A stretch of DNA of 64,000 nt from Nocardia brasiliensis NBRC 14402 (GCF_000308475.2 NZ_BAFT02000098.1:171193-235192); one strand, 5' to 3'; shown: positions 43,416 through 52,535, counted from the first letter of the stretch. Notes: generated from the letters alone by a model not told the origin. A program made the numbers and translations.

Positions 43416-44513
43416 ATGCCGGAGAAATCCCTGGACTGGGTGACCGCGGGCGTCGACCGCGTCTGCCGGACCGTGTCCGGCGCGGTCGAACTGGAGCGCG
43501 CCGTGACCGCGGTATTGCGCGAGGCTGTGCCCTTCGACGCGTGGTGCGTGCTGACCGTCGACCCCGGTTCGGTGCTGCCGACCGGCGGCTGCCATCGCAA
43601 CGGACTCCCGCTCGAGTACATGGATGCGATGCTCGAGATCGAGGCGGGCGGTCAGGACGCGCTGGCGTTGCCGATCCTGGCCAGGGGCCCGCACCGGGCG
43701 ATGACCTTGAGCGCGGCCACCGACGGGCACCCCGAGCGCAGCAGGCACTACCGGGAGATCCTGGTGCCGAGCGGGATGACCCGCGAGATGCGCATCCTCT
43801 TCGGCGACAAGGGCAACGTGTGGGGTGCGCTGGTGCTGTTCCGCGGCGCGGACGTCCCGGACTTCGCCACGGCCGACGCCGAACTCGCCGACGCGGCCAC
43901 CACTTCGGTGGCCGACGCCATCCGCCGCGAGATGGTGCTCACCGAGATCGCCACCGAGGACGCGGTCACCGGGCCGGGGCTGTTGCTGTTGACGCCCGAC
44001 CTGCATCCGGTCACCATGACCGCGGCGGCCGCGCACTGGCTGGCGCAGATCGACGACGGCGTCGACCCGGACCGCGAGATTCCGTTCTGCGTCATGACAT
44101 TGGCGCATCAAGCGTGGTCTCGCCCCGGCCCGGCGCGGGCCAGGACCCGGGCCAGGAGCGGGCGCTGGATGACCTTGCACGCGGAGCGGCTACCGGGTGC
44201 CGCCGACCAACTCTCGGTGATCATCGAGGCCACCCGCCCGGTGGAGATCGCGGCACTGGTCGCCGACACCTACCGGCTCACCCCGCGCGAGCGGGACGTG
44301 GTCGGGCTGCTCGCCCGCGGCTATGCGCGGACCGAGATCGCCAAACTGCTCGCGTTGTCCGCGCACACCGTCGACGATCACGTCAAACGGATCTTCGGCA
44401 AGCTCGCGGTGCGCAGCCGGGCCGAACTGACCGCGAAACTGTTCTTCGACCAGCATGTTCCGCGCATGGAGCAGGAGATACCGGTCGGCAGCACCGGATG
44501 GTATCTGCGCTGA
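43416..44513 (+). CDS. LuxR-family transcriptional regulator with N-terminal sensor region
   Basis: This 365-residue protein has a GAF-like N-terminal domain (about 10-170, VPFDAWCVLTVDPGS and REMRILFGDKGNVWGALVLF) and a C-terminal LuxR helix-turn-helix at about 290-345: LTPRERDVVGLLARGYARTE followed by LSAHTVDDHVKRIFGKL. No receiver domain is present, so it senses a ligand directly rather than through phosphorylation. It is divergent from the BBE oxidase and convergent, with a 4-base gap, to the GntR gene. The likely target is the oxidase gene, judged only by arrangement. Confidence 0.85.
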   Translation: MPEKSLDWVTAGVDRVCRTVSGAVELERAVTAVLREAVPFDAWCVLTVDPGSVLPTGGCHRNGLPLEYMDAMLEIEAGGQDALALPILARGPHRAMTLSAATDGHPERSRHYREILVPSGMTREMRILFGDKGNVWGALVLFRGADVPDFATADAELADAATTSVADAIRREMVLTEIATEDAVTGPGLLLLTPDLHPVTMTAAAAHWLAQIDDGVDPDREIPFCVMTLAHQAWSRPGPARARTRARSGRWMTLHAERLPGAADQLSVIIEATRPVEIAALVADTYRLTPRERDVVGLLARGYARTEIAKLLALSAHTVDDHVKRIFGKLAVRSRAELTAKLFFDQHVPRMEQEIPVGSTGWYLR

Positions 44514-44517
44514 CCGC

Positions 44518-45225
44518 TCAGGCGACCACGCGCGTGTAGGCGGACCGGATATGCGTTTCGGCGTCGGTGAGATAGTCGGCCAGCATCTGTTCGGCCACCG
44601 CACCACGACCGTCGAGCAGCGCGCGGTGGATCTCGTGATTACGCGCCAGATAGGGCTCGTGGAAGGTGAGCGGATCGGCCATCACGTGGAAGACCAGGCG
44701 CAGTTCGTTCCACACGCTCGACATCATCTGGTCGAGGCGCTTGCTGCGATTGAGCGCGGCGATCGCCTTGTGGAAATCGATGTCCGCGGTGCCGACCCCA
44801 GTCCAATCCTGTTCCGCGGCGCAGGCGTCGGCGCGCGCGAGCGCGGCCGCGAGCTCGTCGGATTCGGTTGCCGCGCGGTCGAATCCGCGGATCGCCGCGC
44901 ACTCGACGATGCGCCGGCACTGGTACAGCTCGGCGACATCGTCGGAGGTGGGCACCCGGACGAAGGCGCCGCGGTTGAGTTCGTGGGTCACCAGCCGCTC
45001 TTCGATCAGCGAGCGGAAGGCCTCGCGCAGAGTATTGCGCGAAACACCGAGCGCGGCACAGATATCGGGCTCGGAAAGGCGGGAACCGGGCCGCAGTGAG
45101 CCGTCCAGGATGCTCGCGCGGACGATATCGGCGGTCTGTGAGCTGCGGCTGGACCGGGTCAGCAGACCTTTGTGTTCGGAAAGGGCCGTGTAGACGGGAT
45201 CGGGCCGATCTACCGGTGTCGTCAT
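44518..45225 (-). CDS. GntR-family regulator, FadR/FCD subgroup
   Basis: From ATG 45225 (preceded by GGAGG) the product is 235 residues. The N-terminal winged helix is DIVRASILDGSLRPGSRLSE followed by ALGVSRNTLREAFRSLIEERLV. The C-terminal helical FCD domain (ADIDFHKAIAALNRS, then RNHEIHRALLDGRGAVAEQML) has the D/H metal-ligand pattern of effector-binding members. It is divergent from the MFS-pxpB-pxpC genes, with a perfect 13-bp palindrome in between. It most likely represses that operon in response to a small acid such as 5-oxoproline; the effector is an inference. Confidence 0.88.
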   Translation of the reverse strand: MTTPVDRPDPVYTALSEHKGLLTRSSRSSQTADIVRASILDGSLRPGSRLSEPDICAALGVSRNTLREAFRSLIEERLVTHELNRGAFVRVPTSDDVAELYQCRRIVECAAIRGFDRAATESDELAAALARADACAAEQDWTGVGTADIDFHKAIAALNRSKRLDQMMSSVWNELRLVFHVMADPLTFHEPYLARNHEIHRALLDGRGAVAEQMLADYLTDAETHIRSAYTRVVA

Positions 45226-45311
45226 CCAAACCTCCGCGGACCTGTGGCTTTGCCGTTCGAGCATAGCTCAGATCGCACCGCCAGCCGACGATCCGACTTT
45301 AGGATTGCAGA

Positions 45312-45324
45312 ATCGTTCAACGAT
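45312..45324. promoter_or_regulatory. Perfect palindrome, probable GntR operator
   Basis: ATCGTT (45312-45317), C, AACGAT (45319-45324) is an exact inverted repeat midway between the GntR start at 45225 and the MFS start at 45380. Size and symmetry suit a FadR-type dimer site. Confidence 0.55.
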
Positions 45325-45379
45325 CCGTACTCTGCTGTGACGTAGGTCGCTCTCTTGAGCTAGAGATTTGTGAGGCAGC

Positions 45380-46657
45380 ATGACCCTTTCCACCGACATT
45401 CCGGCGGACTCCGCCGGGACCTCGCAGCCGTTCGACTGGTTCCGCACCATGAGCGCCAAGGGCAAACGCGCCTTCCTCGGCGCGTTCGGCGGATATGGCT
45501 TGGACGCCTACGACTTCCAGGTGCTGCCGCTGGCGCTCGGCGCGATCACGTCGTACTTCGCCATCAGCTCCGGCAAGGCCGGGCTGCTCACCACCGTGAC
45601 GCTGCTGGTGTCCGCGCTCGGCGGCGCGCTGGCGGGCGTGCTGGCCGACAAGATCGGGCGGGTACGAACACTGCAGTTGACCGTCGCGACCTACACCCTG
45701 TTCACCGTATTGTGCGGTTTCGCACCGAATTTCGAGACGTTGCTGGTGTTCCGGGCGTTCCAGGGCCTCGGCTTCGGCGGTGAATGGGCGGCCGGCGCGA
45801 TCCTGGTCGCCGAGTACGCCCAGTCCAAATACCGGGGGCGGGCGGTGGCCTATGTGCAGAGCGCGTGGGCCGTGGGCTGGGGTCTGGCGGTGCTCGTCTA
45901 CACCTTGGTCTTCCACTTCGTCGACGAGAATCTGGCCTGGCGGGTGCTGTTCTGGACCGGCGCACTGCCCGCGCTGCTGATCGTCTGGGTGCGGCGCAAT
46001 CTGACCGATTCCGAAGCCGTGACCCAGCGCCGCGAATCGGCGGGCAAGCAGGCCGGATCGTTCTTCGCGATCTTCCGGCGCGACCTGCTGCGGACCACCC
46101 TGTTCGCCTCGCTGCTGGCCACCGGCGTGCAGGGCGGCTACTACACCCTCGCGACCTGGCTGCCGACCTACCTGAAGAAGAGCAGGCACCTGAATGTCGT
46201 TGGCACGGGCGGTTATCTGTTCCTGCTGATCGGCGGTGCGTTCCTCGGCTACGTCACCGGCGGCATCCTCGCCGACCGGCTCGGGCGCAAACGCACGATC
46301 CAGTTGTTCGCCGTGCTGTCACTGGCCTTCATGATCGCCTACATCCAGGTCCCCGAGGGGGCGAACACCCTGGTGCTGATCCTGGGCTTCCCACTCGGCT
46401 TCTGCACCGCGGCCATCTTCTCCAGCTTCGGGTCGTTCCTGTCCGAGCTGTATCCGACCGCGTCACGCGGCACCGGGCAGGGCTTCACCTACAACTTCGG
46501 GCGCGGCGTCGGCGCGATCTTCCCCACGGCCGTCGGGTTTCTGGCGTCCACCGCGTTCGGCCTGACCGGCGCGATGATGTTCGGCGCGCTCGGCTACCTG
46601 ATCGCCGTGCTGGCACTGTTCGGCCTGCCGGAGACCCGTGGCCGCGAACTGGCCTGA
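45380..46657 (+). CDS. MFS transporter, organic-acid/aromatic-acid symporter type
   Basis: This 425-residue protein has about twelve helices and motif LADKIGRVRTLQL between helices 2 and 3, repeated as GGILADRLGRKRTIQLF in the second half. The opening FLGAFGGYGLDAYDFQVLPLALG and GLGFGGEWAAGAILVAEY mark the sialate/aromatic-acid:proton symporter group. Uptake of an organic acid is likely. It is followed 10 bases later by pxpB-pxpC, so 5-oxoproline or a related compound is a good candidate substrate. The operon is divergent from the GntR gene. Confidence 0.88.
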   Translation: MTLSTDIPADSAGTSQPFDWFRTMSAKGKRAFLGAFGGYGLDAYDFQVLPLALGAITSYFAISSGKAGLLTTVTLLVSALGGALAGVLADKIGRVRTLQLTVATYTLFTVLCGFAPNFETLLVFRAFQGLGFGGEWAAGAILVAEYAQSKYRGRAVAYVQSAWAVGWGLAVLVYTLVFHFVDENLAWRVLFWTGALPALLIVWVRRNLTDSEAVTQRRESAGKQAGSFFAIFRRDLLRTTLFASLLATGVQGGYYTLATWLPTYLKKSRHLNVVGTGGYLFLLIGGAFLGYVTGGILADRLGRKRTIQLFAVLSLAFMIAYIQVPEGANTLVLILGFPLGFCTAAIFSSFGSFLSELYPTASRGTGQGFTYNFGRGVGAIFPTAVGFLASTAFGLTGAMMFGALGYLIAVLALFGLPETRGRELA

Positions 46658-46667
46658 GCGAGAAAGG

Positions 46668-47324
46668 ATGTCGGTGACCACCGTGCCGCTGCGGATACTG
46701 CCCGCGGGTGACCGTTCGCTACTGGTCGCCCCCGAGGACCACGCCGACCTCGTCGCCTTCGTCGACCTGTTGCGGTGCGAATTGCCCGACGGGGTACGCG
46801 ATGTGCTGCCCGCGGCGCAGACGGTGCTGGTCACCATGACCGACAGCGCGGACGGCCGGGCCGTGGAAAACAACCTGCGCCAACTGTTCCGGCGCGCGCA
46901 ATCCCCCGAGCGAGCGGCGTCCGAGGCGCCGGTGCCCGCCGCGATCATCATCCCGGTCCGCTACGACGGACCGGACCTGGCCGCCGTCGCGGCACTGCTC
47001 GGCACCGACACCCGCGGGGTCGTCGAGGGCCATACGAAGGCGCAATGGCGTTGCGCCTTCGTGGGATTCGCGCCGGGTTTCGGTTATCTGGAAAGCACGG
47101 ACACCGGGCTCGCGGTGCCGCGGCGGGCCGAGTCCCGCACCTCGGTGCCCGCGGGCTCGGTAGCATTGGCCGACGGGTACAGCGCCGTCTATCCGCGGCG
47201 CTCACCCGGCGGCTGGCAGATCATCGGCACCACCGACTTTCGCCTGTGGGACCTCACCCGGACCGAACCGTCCCTGTTACGTCCGGGCACCCGAGTCCGT
47301 TTCACCGAGGAGGCCGCCGCGTGA
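46668..47324 (+). CDS. pxpB: 5-oxoprolinase subunit PxpB (KipI/allophanate hydrolase subunit 1 family)
   Basis: This 218-residue protein has the family features LRILPAGDRSLLV at the start, then IIIPVRYDGPDLAAVAALL, the strongly conserved FVGFAPGFGYLESTD and the closing YSAVYPRRSPGGWQIIGTTDFRLWD. With PxpC and PxpA it makes the ATP-dependent prokaryotic 5-oxoprolinase that turns 5-oxoproline into glutamate. Start 46668 follows GAAAGG; a longer start at 46638 would overlap the MFS stop. Its GTGA overlap with pxpC couples the two subunits. Confidence 0.9.
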   Translation: MSVTTVPLRILPAGDRSLLVAPEDHADLVAFVDLLRCELPDGVRDVLPAAQTVLVTMTDSADGRAVENNLRQLFRRAQSPERAASEAPVPAAIIIPVRYDGPDLAAVAALLGTDTRGVVEGHTKAQWRCAFVGFAPGFGYLESTDTGLAVPRRAESRTSVPAGSVALADGYSAVYPRRSPGGWQIIGTTDFRLWDLTRTEPSLLRPGTRVRFTEEAAA

Positions 47325-48205
47325 GTGCGGGACATGCCGCGTTACGGGTCGACGCCGCCGGGGCATTGAGCACCATCCAGGATCTGGGCCGGCCCGGCTG
47401 GTTCGCCATCGGCGTCGGCGTATCCGGTGCGGCCGACCGCGGTGCGCTGCAGCTGGCCAATCGGCTGGTCGGTAACCCCGAGCAGGCGGCGGGCATCGAA
47501 ACTCTGCTCGGCGGACTGGAATTGACGACCCTCGCGCCGGTCCTGCTGGCGGTCACCGGCGCCGACGCGCCGATCACCGTGGACGGCGTACCGCAGGCGC
47601 GCGCCGCCGTGCTCGCGCTGGCGGCCGGTCAGCAGTTGAAGCTCGGCACGGCCACGGCGGGTCTGCGCACCTACGTCGCAGTGCGCGGCGGCATCGCGGC
47701 CGAACCGGTGCTCGGCTCGTGCAGCACGGACACACTGGCCGGGCTCGGGCCGGCGGCACTGACGGGCGGGACCGAGCTCGCGGTGGGCTCGGCGCGGACC
47801 TACCCGTGGCCGAATGTCGCTGTGGCACCGGTGCCTTCGCCCGACACCGCGACCGTCGAAGTCCGCGTGCTGCTGGGTCCGCGCGACGACTGGTTCACCG
47901 ATCCACGGGCGCTGTGCACCGGCACCTGGGCGATGACCGACCGCGCCGATCGCGTCGGCGTGCGCCTGACCCGGGTGGGCGAGCATCCCCCGCTGACCCG
48001 GATCGACGACAAGGAACTGCCCACCGAGGGCATGGCGCTCGGCGCCATCCAGGTACAGCCGAGCGGCGAACCCGTCGTCTTCCTCGCCGACCACCCGATC
48101 ACCGGCGGCTATCCGGTCGTCGGCACGGTCGTCAGCGCCGATGTGGACCTGCTGGCCCAGTTGCGGCCGGGCCAGCAGCTGCGGTTCCGGCTCGTCGCGC
48201 CCTGA
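47321..48205 (+). CDS. pxpC: 5-oxoprolinase subunit PxpC (KipA/allophanate hydrolase subunit 2 family)
   Basis: From GTG 47321 the product is 294 residues, the usual length. Signatures include LSTIQDLGRPGWFAIGVGVSG at the start, TYVAVRGGIAAEPVLGS, and LPTEGMALGAIQVQPSGEPV followed by DHPITGGYPVVGTV. It is the partner subunit of PxpB. The third subunit, PxpA (LamB/YcsF family), is not encoded in this window, so either it lies elsewhere or the pair has another role such as KipI/KipA-like regulation. Confidence 0.9.
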   Translation: MSAGHAALRVDAAGALSTIQDLGRPGWFAIGVGVSGAADRGALQLANRLVGNPEQAAGIETLLGGLELTTLAPVLLAVTGADAPITVDGVPQARAAVLALAAGQQLKLGTATAGLRTYVAVRGGIAAEPVLGSCSTDTLAGLGPAALTGGTELAVGSARTYPWPNVAVAPVPSPDTATVEVRVLLGPRDDWFTDPRALCTGTWAMTDRADRVGVRLTRVGEHPPLTRIDDKELPTEGMALGAIQVQPSGEPVVFLADHPITGGYPVVGTVVSADVDLLAQLRPGQQLRFRLVAP

Positions 48206-48441
48206 GACTCGCCGGCCTGCTCGGACCCTCGGGCAATATCCGTGCATTTACGGTCACATATATGCACAGTGCACAGGGCGAAGTGGGCAAATACTGAGCG
48301 AGTGCGTAGTGACACCCAGATCACAGGTCGGGTGGAATGAGTGCTCGTTCGGTCGGTCGGGCACTCCCCTGGGTCCCGGTTGGCGGCCGCCGCGCGCGGT
48401 CCCTGGCTCAGGTGCCCATCAAAGCCCATGAGGAAGACGCA

Positions 48442-49758
48442 ATGCTGCCCTGCTTTCGTTCCGCGACCTTCGCCCTCGGTCTCACCCTCGCTGCCGCGCT
48501 CGCCGTGACCGGGACGGCGACCGCCGCACCGGATGCGCCCGGAGATCCGGCGCCCACCTGGCCGAGCCGGCCGGACGAGAACCAATTCCCGCCGCTGCCC
48601 AGCGAAACCGATATCTACCGGTTCATCCCGGTGCCCATGCCGGGCGACGATCGGTGGTATGACGATCCCGCCGATCTCGGCGCCTACGCGAACGGCGACG
48701 TCATCCGCAAGCGCGTGGTGACGAGCTATCTGCTCGGCGTGCCGTGGCCGCCGGTGCACACCGAACAGATCCTCTACCGCAGCACCGACAGCCACGATCG
48801 GCCGATCACCACGGCGACCACCGTGCTGATCCCGGGCATCCCCTGGCTCGGGCCCACGCCGCGACCGGTCATCTCCTACCAGGAGGCGATCGACGGACTC
48901 GATCCGGCCTGCAATCCCTCGCACACGCTGCGCGCGGGCACCATGAAGGAAACCCAGCTGCTGCTGCAGTTCCTCGCCGAAGGCATGGCCGTGTCGGTGC
49001 CCGACTTCAACGGCAAGACCAGCACCACGCTCGCGCCGAGCGAAGGCCGGATGGTGCTCGACGGCGCCCGTGCAGTCCGCCGGGCCGGGCTCGGACTGGC
49101 GGACGCGCCGGTGGGGCTGTGGGGTTACTCCGGCGGTGGCAGCGCCACGGCCTGGGCGGCCGAGCTGCATCGCAGCTACGCCCCGGAACTGCCGGTCAAA
49201 GGCAGCGCCCAGGGTGGTGTGCCCGGCGACAAGCACGCGATGACGCAGTTCGCCATGGACGCGGGCCCCGGCATCGCGGGGCAGTCCGATTTCGTCGGCT
49301 GGATCTGGATCATCGGACTGTCCAGGGAATTCCCGGACGAGCTGCCGCTGGAAAAGTTCCTCACCCCCGACGGCCTGACCGTCGCCAACGACATCTCGCA
49401 TCGCTGCCTCTACACCGCCGCGGCCACCGGAGCGTGGCGACCGCTGAAGAACTATCTGAAGGACCCGCAAGCCTTCCTCGACCCGGATGTCCAGTCGGTG
49501 CTGCATCGCGACAGCCTCGGCTACGGGGACACACCGGATGTGCCGATCGCCATCTGGCACTCCACCACCGATCCGATCATCCCGATCCCGTCGATCGAAC
49601 CGGTCGTGCAGCGCTACTGCGCCGCGGGCGCCAACCTGCGCTTCTTCAGAGTTCCCGCCTCGGAACACATTTCGGCCGAACTCATCGGCTACGAACCCTC
49701 GCTGCTCTGGCTCACCGCGGTCGTCGCGGGCGCCGATCCCGGCCCGACCACCTGCTGA
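48442..49758 (+). CDS. Secreted lipase/esterase of the LIP family
   Basis: This 438-residue protein has a signal peptide (MLPCFRSATFALGLTLAAAL, cleavage after TATAA) and the alpha/beta hydrolase core of secretory lipases: WGYSGGGSATAW with the nucleophile serine, HSTTDPIIPIPSIEP with the catalytic aspartate, and SEHISAELIGYE with the histidine. Two pairs of cysteines (DPACNPS, SHRCLYTAA and QRYCAAG) may form disulfides outside the cell. Actinomycete members of this family hydrolyse triglycerides or steryl esters. AGGAAG precedes the ATG. It is not in a tight operon. Confidence 0.88.
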   Translation: MLPCFRSATFALGLTLAAALAVTGTATAAPDAPGDPAPTWPSRPDENQFPPLPSETDIYRFIPVPMPGDDRWYDDPADLGAYANGDVIRKRVVTSYLLGVPWPPVHTEQILYRSTDSHDRPITTATTVLIPGIPWLGPTPRPVISYQEAIDGLDPACNPSHTLRAGTMKETQLLLQFLAEGMAVSVPDFNGKTSTTLAPSEGRMVLDGARAVRRAGLGLADAPVGLWGYSGGGSATAWAAELHRSYAPELPVKGSAQGGVPGDKHAMTQFAMDAGPGIAGQSDFVGWIWIIGLSREFPDELPLEKFLTPDGLTVANDISHRCLYTAAATGAWRPLKNYLKDPQAFLDPDVQSVLHRDSLGYGDTPDVPIAIWHSTTDPIIPIPSIEPVVQRYCAAGANLRFFRVPASEHISAELIGYEPSLLWLTAVVAGADPGPTTC

Positions 49759-49938
49759 CCCCCTGGTTTCCCGCAGCACAGCTCTAGCACGACCGTCCCA
49801 GTCAGTCGTATGATCGACTCGTTTCCGCTCGGCCCTGTAGACAGCAATGTAATTGCCACGCCGACAAGCGAATTCGTCGGATGGATACGTCCGAAGTGCT
49901 TGTCGCACCGGTCATTCGAGGACTTCGAGGAGAGCAAC

Positions 49939-50832
49939 ATGCGTACCGAAGGTGATACCTGGGACATCGTCAGCAGCGTGGGGATGACCGCGCTACAGGT
50001 CGCGGCCGCCCGCGCGATCGAGACCGGACGACCCGACGCCCTGATCCACGACGAATTCGCCGCGCTGTTCGTCGAGGCGGCCGGCGACCCGAACACGATC
50101 GCGCTGGTCCGGGACCCGCAGCGATGGCAGGGCACGCCGCTGATGGACGGGTACCTCGGCTTACGCAGCAAGTTCTTCGACGACCTGTTCCTGTCCGCCG
50201 GACAGGCGGGAGTCCGGCAGGCGGTGATCCTGGCCGCGGGGCTCGACGCGCGCGCCTACCGGCTGGACTGGCCGCAGGGTTCGACCGTCTTCGAGATCGA
50301 CCAGCCGCAGGTGCTCGACTTCAAACGCCAGGTGCTCACCGCGGCCGGTGCCGTCCCCCGCGCGGAGCGCCGGGAAGTCGCCGTCGATCTCCGCGACGAT
50401 TGGCCCGCCGCACTCCTGGCGGCCGGGTTCGATCCGGCCGTCCCCACCGTCTGGTCGGCCGAGGGACTGCTCCCCTACCTGCCGGGCGCGGCGCAGGACG
50501 CCCTGTTCAGCCGCATCGATCACCTGTCCGCACCGGGCAGCAGCCTGGCCACCGACACCTTCGACAGTGCGGTCGATCTCCAGCAGGTCACCGCCTACCA
50601 AGCCGAGCACCTGCGCGACACCGTCTACGACAAGATCGACTTCGGCGCGCTCTTCTACACCGACGACCGCGCCGACGCCGAAAGCTGGCTCACCGCACAG
50701 GGTTGGACCACCAGCGCACTGCGGCCCGAGCAGCTGGCCGACCTCTACCACCGGGACGCTCCGGTGCTGCCGGAACCGTTCAGTCAGATGATGGACGGCA
50801 TCCGATACCTGAGCGCCCGCAAACCCGCCTGA
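49939..50832 (+). CDS. SAM-dependent O-methyltransferase, TIGR00027/LCM type
   Basis: This 297-residue protein begins MRTEGDTWDIVSSVGMTALQ, the hallmark of the large mycobacterial/nocardial family of leucine-carboxyl-methyltransferase-like enzymes. The SAM site is AVILAAGLDARAYRLDWP with the acidic end of the next strand in VFEIDQPQVLDFK, and WSAEGLLPYLP is also conserved. Substrates in this family are mostly unknown; carboxyl or polyketide hydroxyl groups are examples. AGGAGAG precedes the ATG. The final 49 bases overlap the convergent gene at 50784. Confidence 0.9.
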   Translation: MRTEGDTWDIVSSVGMTALQVAAARAIETGRPDALIHDEFAALFVEAAGDPNTIALVRDPQRWQGTPLMDGYLGLRSKFFDDLFLSAGQAGVRQAVILAAGLDARAYRLDWPQGSTVFEIDQPQVLDFKRQVLTAAGAVPRAERREVAVDLRDDWPAALLAAGFDPAVPTVWSAEGLLPYLPGAAQDALFSRIDHLSAPGSSLATDTFDSAVDLQQVTAYQAEHLRDTVYDKIDFGALFYTDDRADAESWLTAQGWTTSALRPEQLADLYHRDAPVLPEPFSQMMDGIRYLSARKPA

Positions 50833-51509
50833 GTAGTCACCGGCTGCGCGCGGGCGGTCGATTCATCGCCGGTCGGCCAGCACTGCGGCCCCGGCCCCGC
50901 GAGCAGCCCGGCCGCGGGGCGGCCGGTGGCGAGCAGCAGCAGCGCGCCCGCGGTGCCGTGCACCTGCGCTCCTGCACCCGCCGCCCACTCGACGTCGGTG
51001 GCGACCAGCCGCACGCCCGCCAACCGCTCGGCGATCCCGAACCGGCCTGCCGTCGCCCAGACCCGTTGCAGCGCAACCTTTGCCGCCGCCGCGGGCATCG
51101 GGTGCTCGATGCCCAGCGGTACGGCGACGTCCTGGGCGTGCACCAGCACGTCCAGCAGCCGGTCGGCGGGCACGGTGCTGATCGGGACGAACCGCGCGGG
51201 CACACTCGCGCGCAGTTCCGCGAGCAACTCCCGCGTCCCGACCCGGTCCGCGTGCCGGATCGCGACCTCACACAGCGCCCGGTCGGCATTGCCCCGGGCC
51301 CGGATCAGGTTCACCAGAATCCAGCCGAGATGTGCGCGGGTGGTCTGCACGACGTGCGCGACCACGTCGCGGACCCGCCACTGCGAGCACAGGGACTGGT
51401 GCTCCCATTGCTCCTCGGTGAGTCCCGTCAGCAGGTCCGCGAGTGCGGCCCGTTCGGCGGCGGTCGCCCGCCAAATGTCCTCGGTGGTCATGGATCCGGT
51501 GGGTGGCAT
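50784..51509 (-). CDS. Maleylpyruvate isomerase-family (mycothiol-dependent, DinB-fold) protein
   Basis: This 241-residue protein has an N-terminal four-helix DinB-like domain (LADLLTGLTEEQWEHQSLCSQWRVRDVVAHVVQTTRAH) with the conserved SLCxxWxVxDVxAHV pattern, whose histidine can bind metal, then a C-terminal domain (VEWAAGAGAQVHGTAGALLLLATGR). These features place it in the mycothiol-dependent maleylpyruvate isomerase superfamily (MDMPI). Its role may be thiol transfer or detoxification. It is divergent from the MerR gene at 51577 and overlaps the methyltransferase end by 49 bases tail to tail. Start 51509 has GAGAGGG upstream. Confidence 0.82.
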   Translation of the reverse strand: MPPTGSMTTEDIWRATAAERAALADLLTGLTEEQWEHQSLCSQWRVRDVVAHVVQTTRAHLGWILVNLIRARGNADRALCEVAIRHADRVGTRELLAELRASVPARFVPISTVPADRLLDVLVHAQDVAVPLGIEHPMPAAAAKVALQRVWATAGRFGIAERLAGVRLVATDVEWAAGAGAQVHGTAGALLLLATGRPAAGLLAGPGPQCWPTGDESTARAQPVTTQAGLRALRYRMPSII

Positions 51510-51548
51510 CGGTAGGCCCTCTCGCTCGTGGTTGCACTACCTTAGGAA

Positions 51549-51564
51549 CTCCAGCCGAGTGGAG
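51549..51564. promoter_or_regulatory. MerR-type operator
   Basis: CTCCA (51549-51553) and TGGAG (51560-51564) form an inverted repeat with a 6-base spacer in the gap between the divergent isomerase-like and MerR genes. This is the usual size for a MerR site. The right arm also overlaps the ribosome-binding site (GGAGG) of the regulator, which would give tight autoregulation. Confidence 0.45.
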
Positions 51565-51576
51565 GTGCAAGCTGCT

Positions 51577-52497
51577 GTGACCGAGGACACATCCACCCGG
51601 GTGGCCGGCATCGGCGAATTGGCCGAGCGGACCGGCGTTTCCGTGCGCACCATCCGGTTCTATTGCGACAGCGGCGTTCTCGACTACCGCCGGACCGGGG
51701 CCGGCCACCGGATCTTCGACCTGCCCGCCGCGATCGACCAATTGCTGCTGGTGCGCAGGCTGCGGGCGCTCGACGTGCCGCTGCCCACGATCGTGCGGGT
51801 GCTCGGCGGCGCCGAGTCCCTCGGCGCGGCGGCCGCGGTGGAGCGGGCGGCCGTCGAGGCCGAGCTCGACGCGTTGCGCTGGCGCCGGGCGGCCTTGCTC
51901 GCCATCGAGCACGCGTCTGCCGGCGAACACACCGAGCGCGTGGCTCTGCTTGCGGCAGCACATGATCGGGACACCGTGCTCGATACGCTGGTCGCGCTGT
52001 GGCGTCCCATCCTCGGTACCCTGCCCGGCGGACTGTTCGATTCGTTCATCGATATGCACGCGCCGCTACCGAGAGACCCGGAGCCGGGACACGTGCTCGC
52101 GTACGCCGAACTCAGCGCACTCGCGACCGACGCGCACGTCAAAACCGCGATGGCACACCAGATCTGGCGATCCAGCCGAGCGAACGTCGGCGATCGGCGA
52201 CAGCTGGTGACGGCGGTGGCGCAGGCTTGCGAAGCGGCGGCACCGCTCGTCGCCGCGGCCGAACAGCCGCGCGCGGGAACCGTGCTCGACCAGTACGTGG
52301 CCGCGCACGCCGCTGCCCGCGGGCGCCGAGACACACCGCGCTTCCGCCGGGAACTGCTCGTCGGCGCGACTGACCCGGATCCCCGGTTACAGCGCTACTG
52401 GCGGCTCACCGCGCAGGTCACGGGCGTCACCGCCACGATCGGTGCGATCCACCACTGGATGTTCGACGCGCTGCGCTGCTCGGTGCGCACCGAGTAA
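51577..52497 (+). CDS. MerR-family transcriptional regulator
   Basis: With the GTG at 51577 (GGAGG 11 bases upstream) the protein is 306 residues. The N-terminus holds the MerR winged helix: GIGELAERTGVSVRTIRFYC and DSGVLDYRRTGAGHRIFD. A coiled helix follows, then a long alpha-helical effector domain (about 120-306) without the cysteines of metal-type MerR proteins, so it probably senses an organic compound. GTG 51559 and 51565 are alternative starts. It is divergent from the isomerase-like gene and likely controls it. Confidence 0.85.
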   Translation: MTEDTSTRVAGIGELAERTGVSVRTIRFYCDSGVLDYRRTGAGHRIFDLPAAIDQLLLVRRLRALDVPLPTIVRVLGGAESLGAAAAVERAAVEAELDALRWRRAALLAIEHASAGEHTERVALLAAAHDRDTVLDTLVALWRPILGTLPGGLFDSFIDMHAPLPRDPEPGHVLAYAELSALATDAHVKTAMAHQIWRSSRANVGDRRQLVTAVAQACEAAAPLVAAAEQPRAGTVLDQYVAAHAAARGRRDTPRFRRELLVGATDPDPRLQRYWRLTAQVTGVTATIGAIHHWMFDALRCSVRTE

Positions 52498-52535
52498 CTG
52501 AGCGGGCCGGACGATCCGGGTTCGGTGGGACGCGC

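Noticed and set aside
48109..49908. 599-codon minus-strand open frame
   Set aside because: Antisense to the secreted lipase, whose signal peptide and catalytic motifs are clear.
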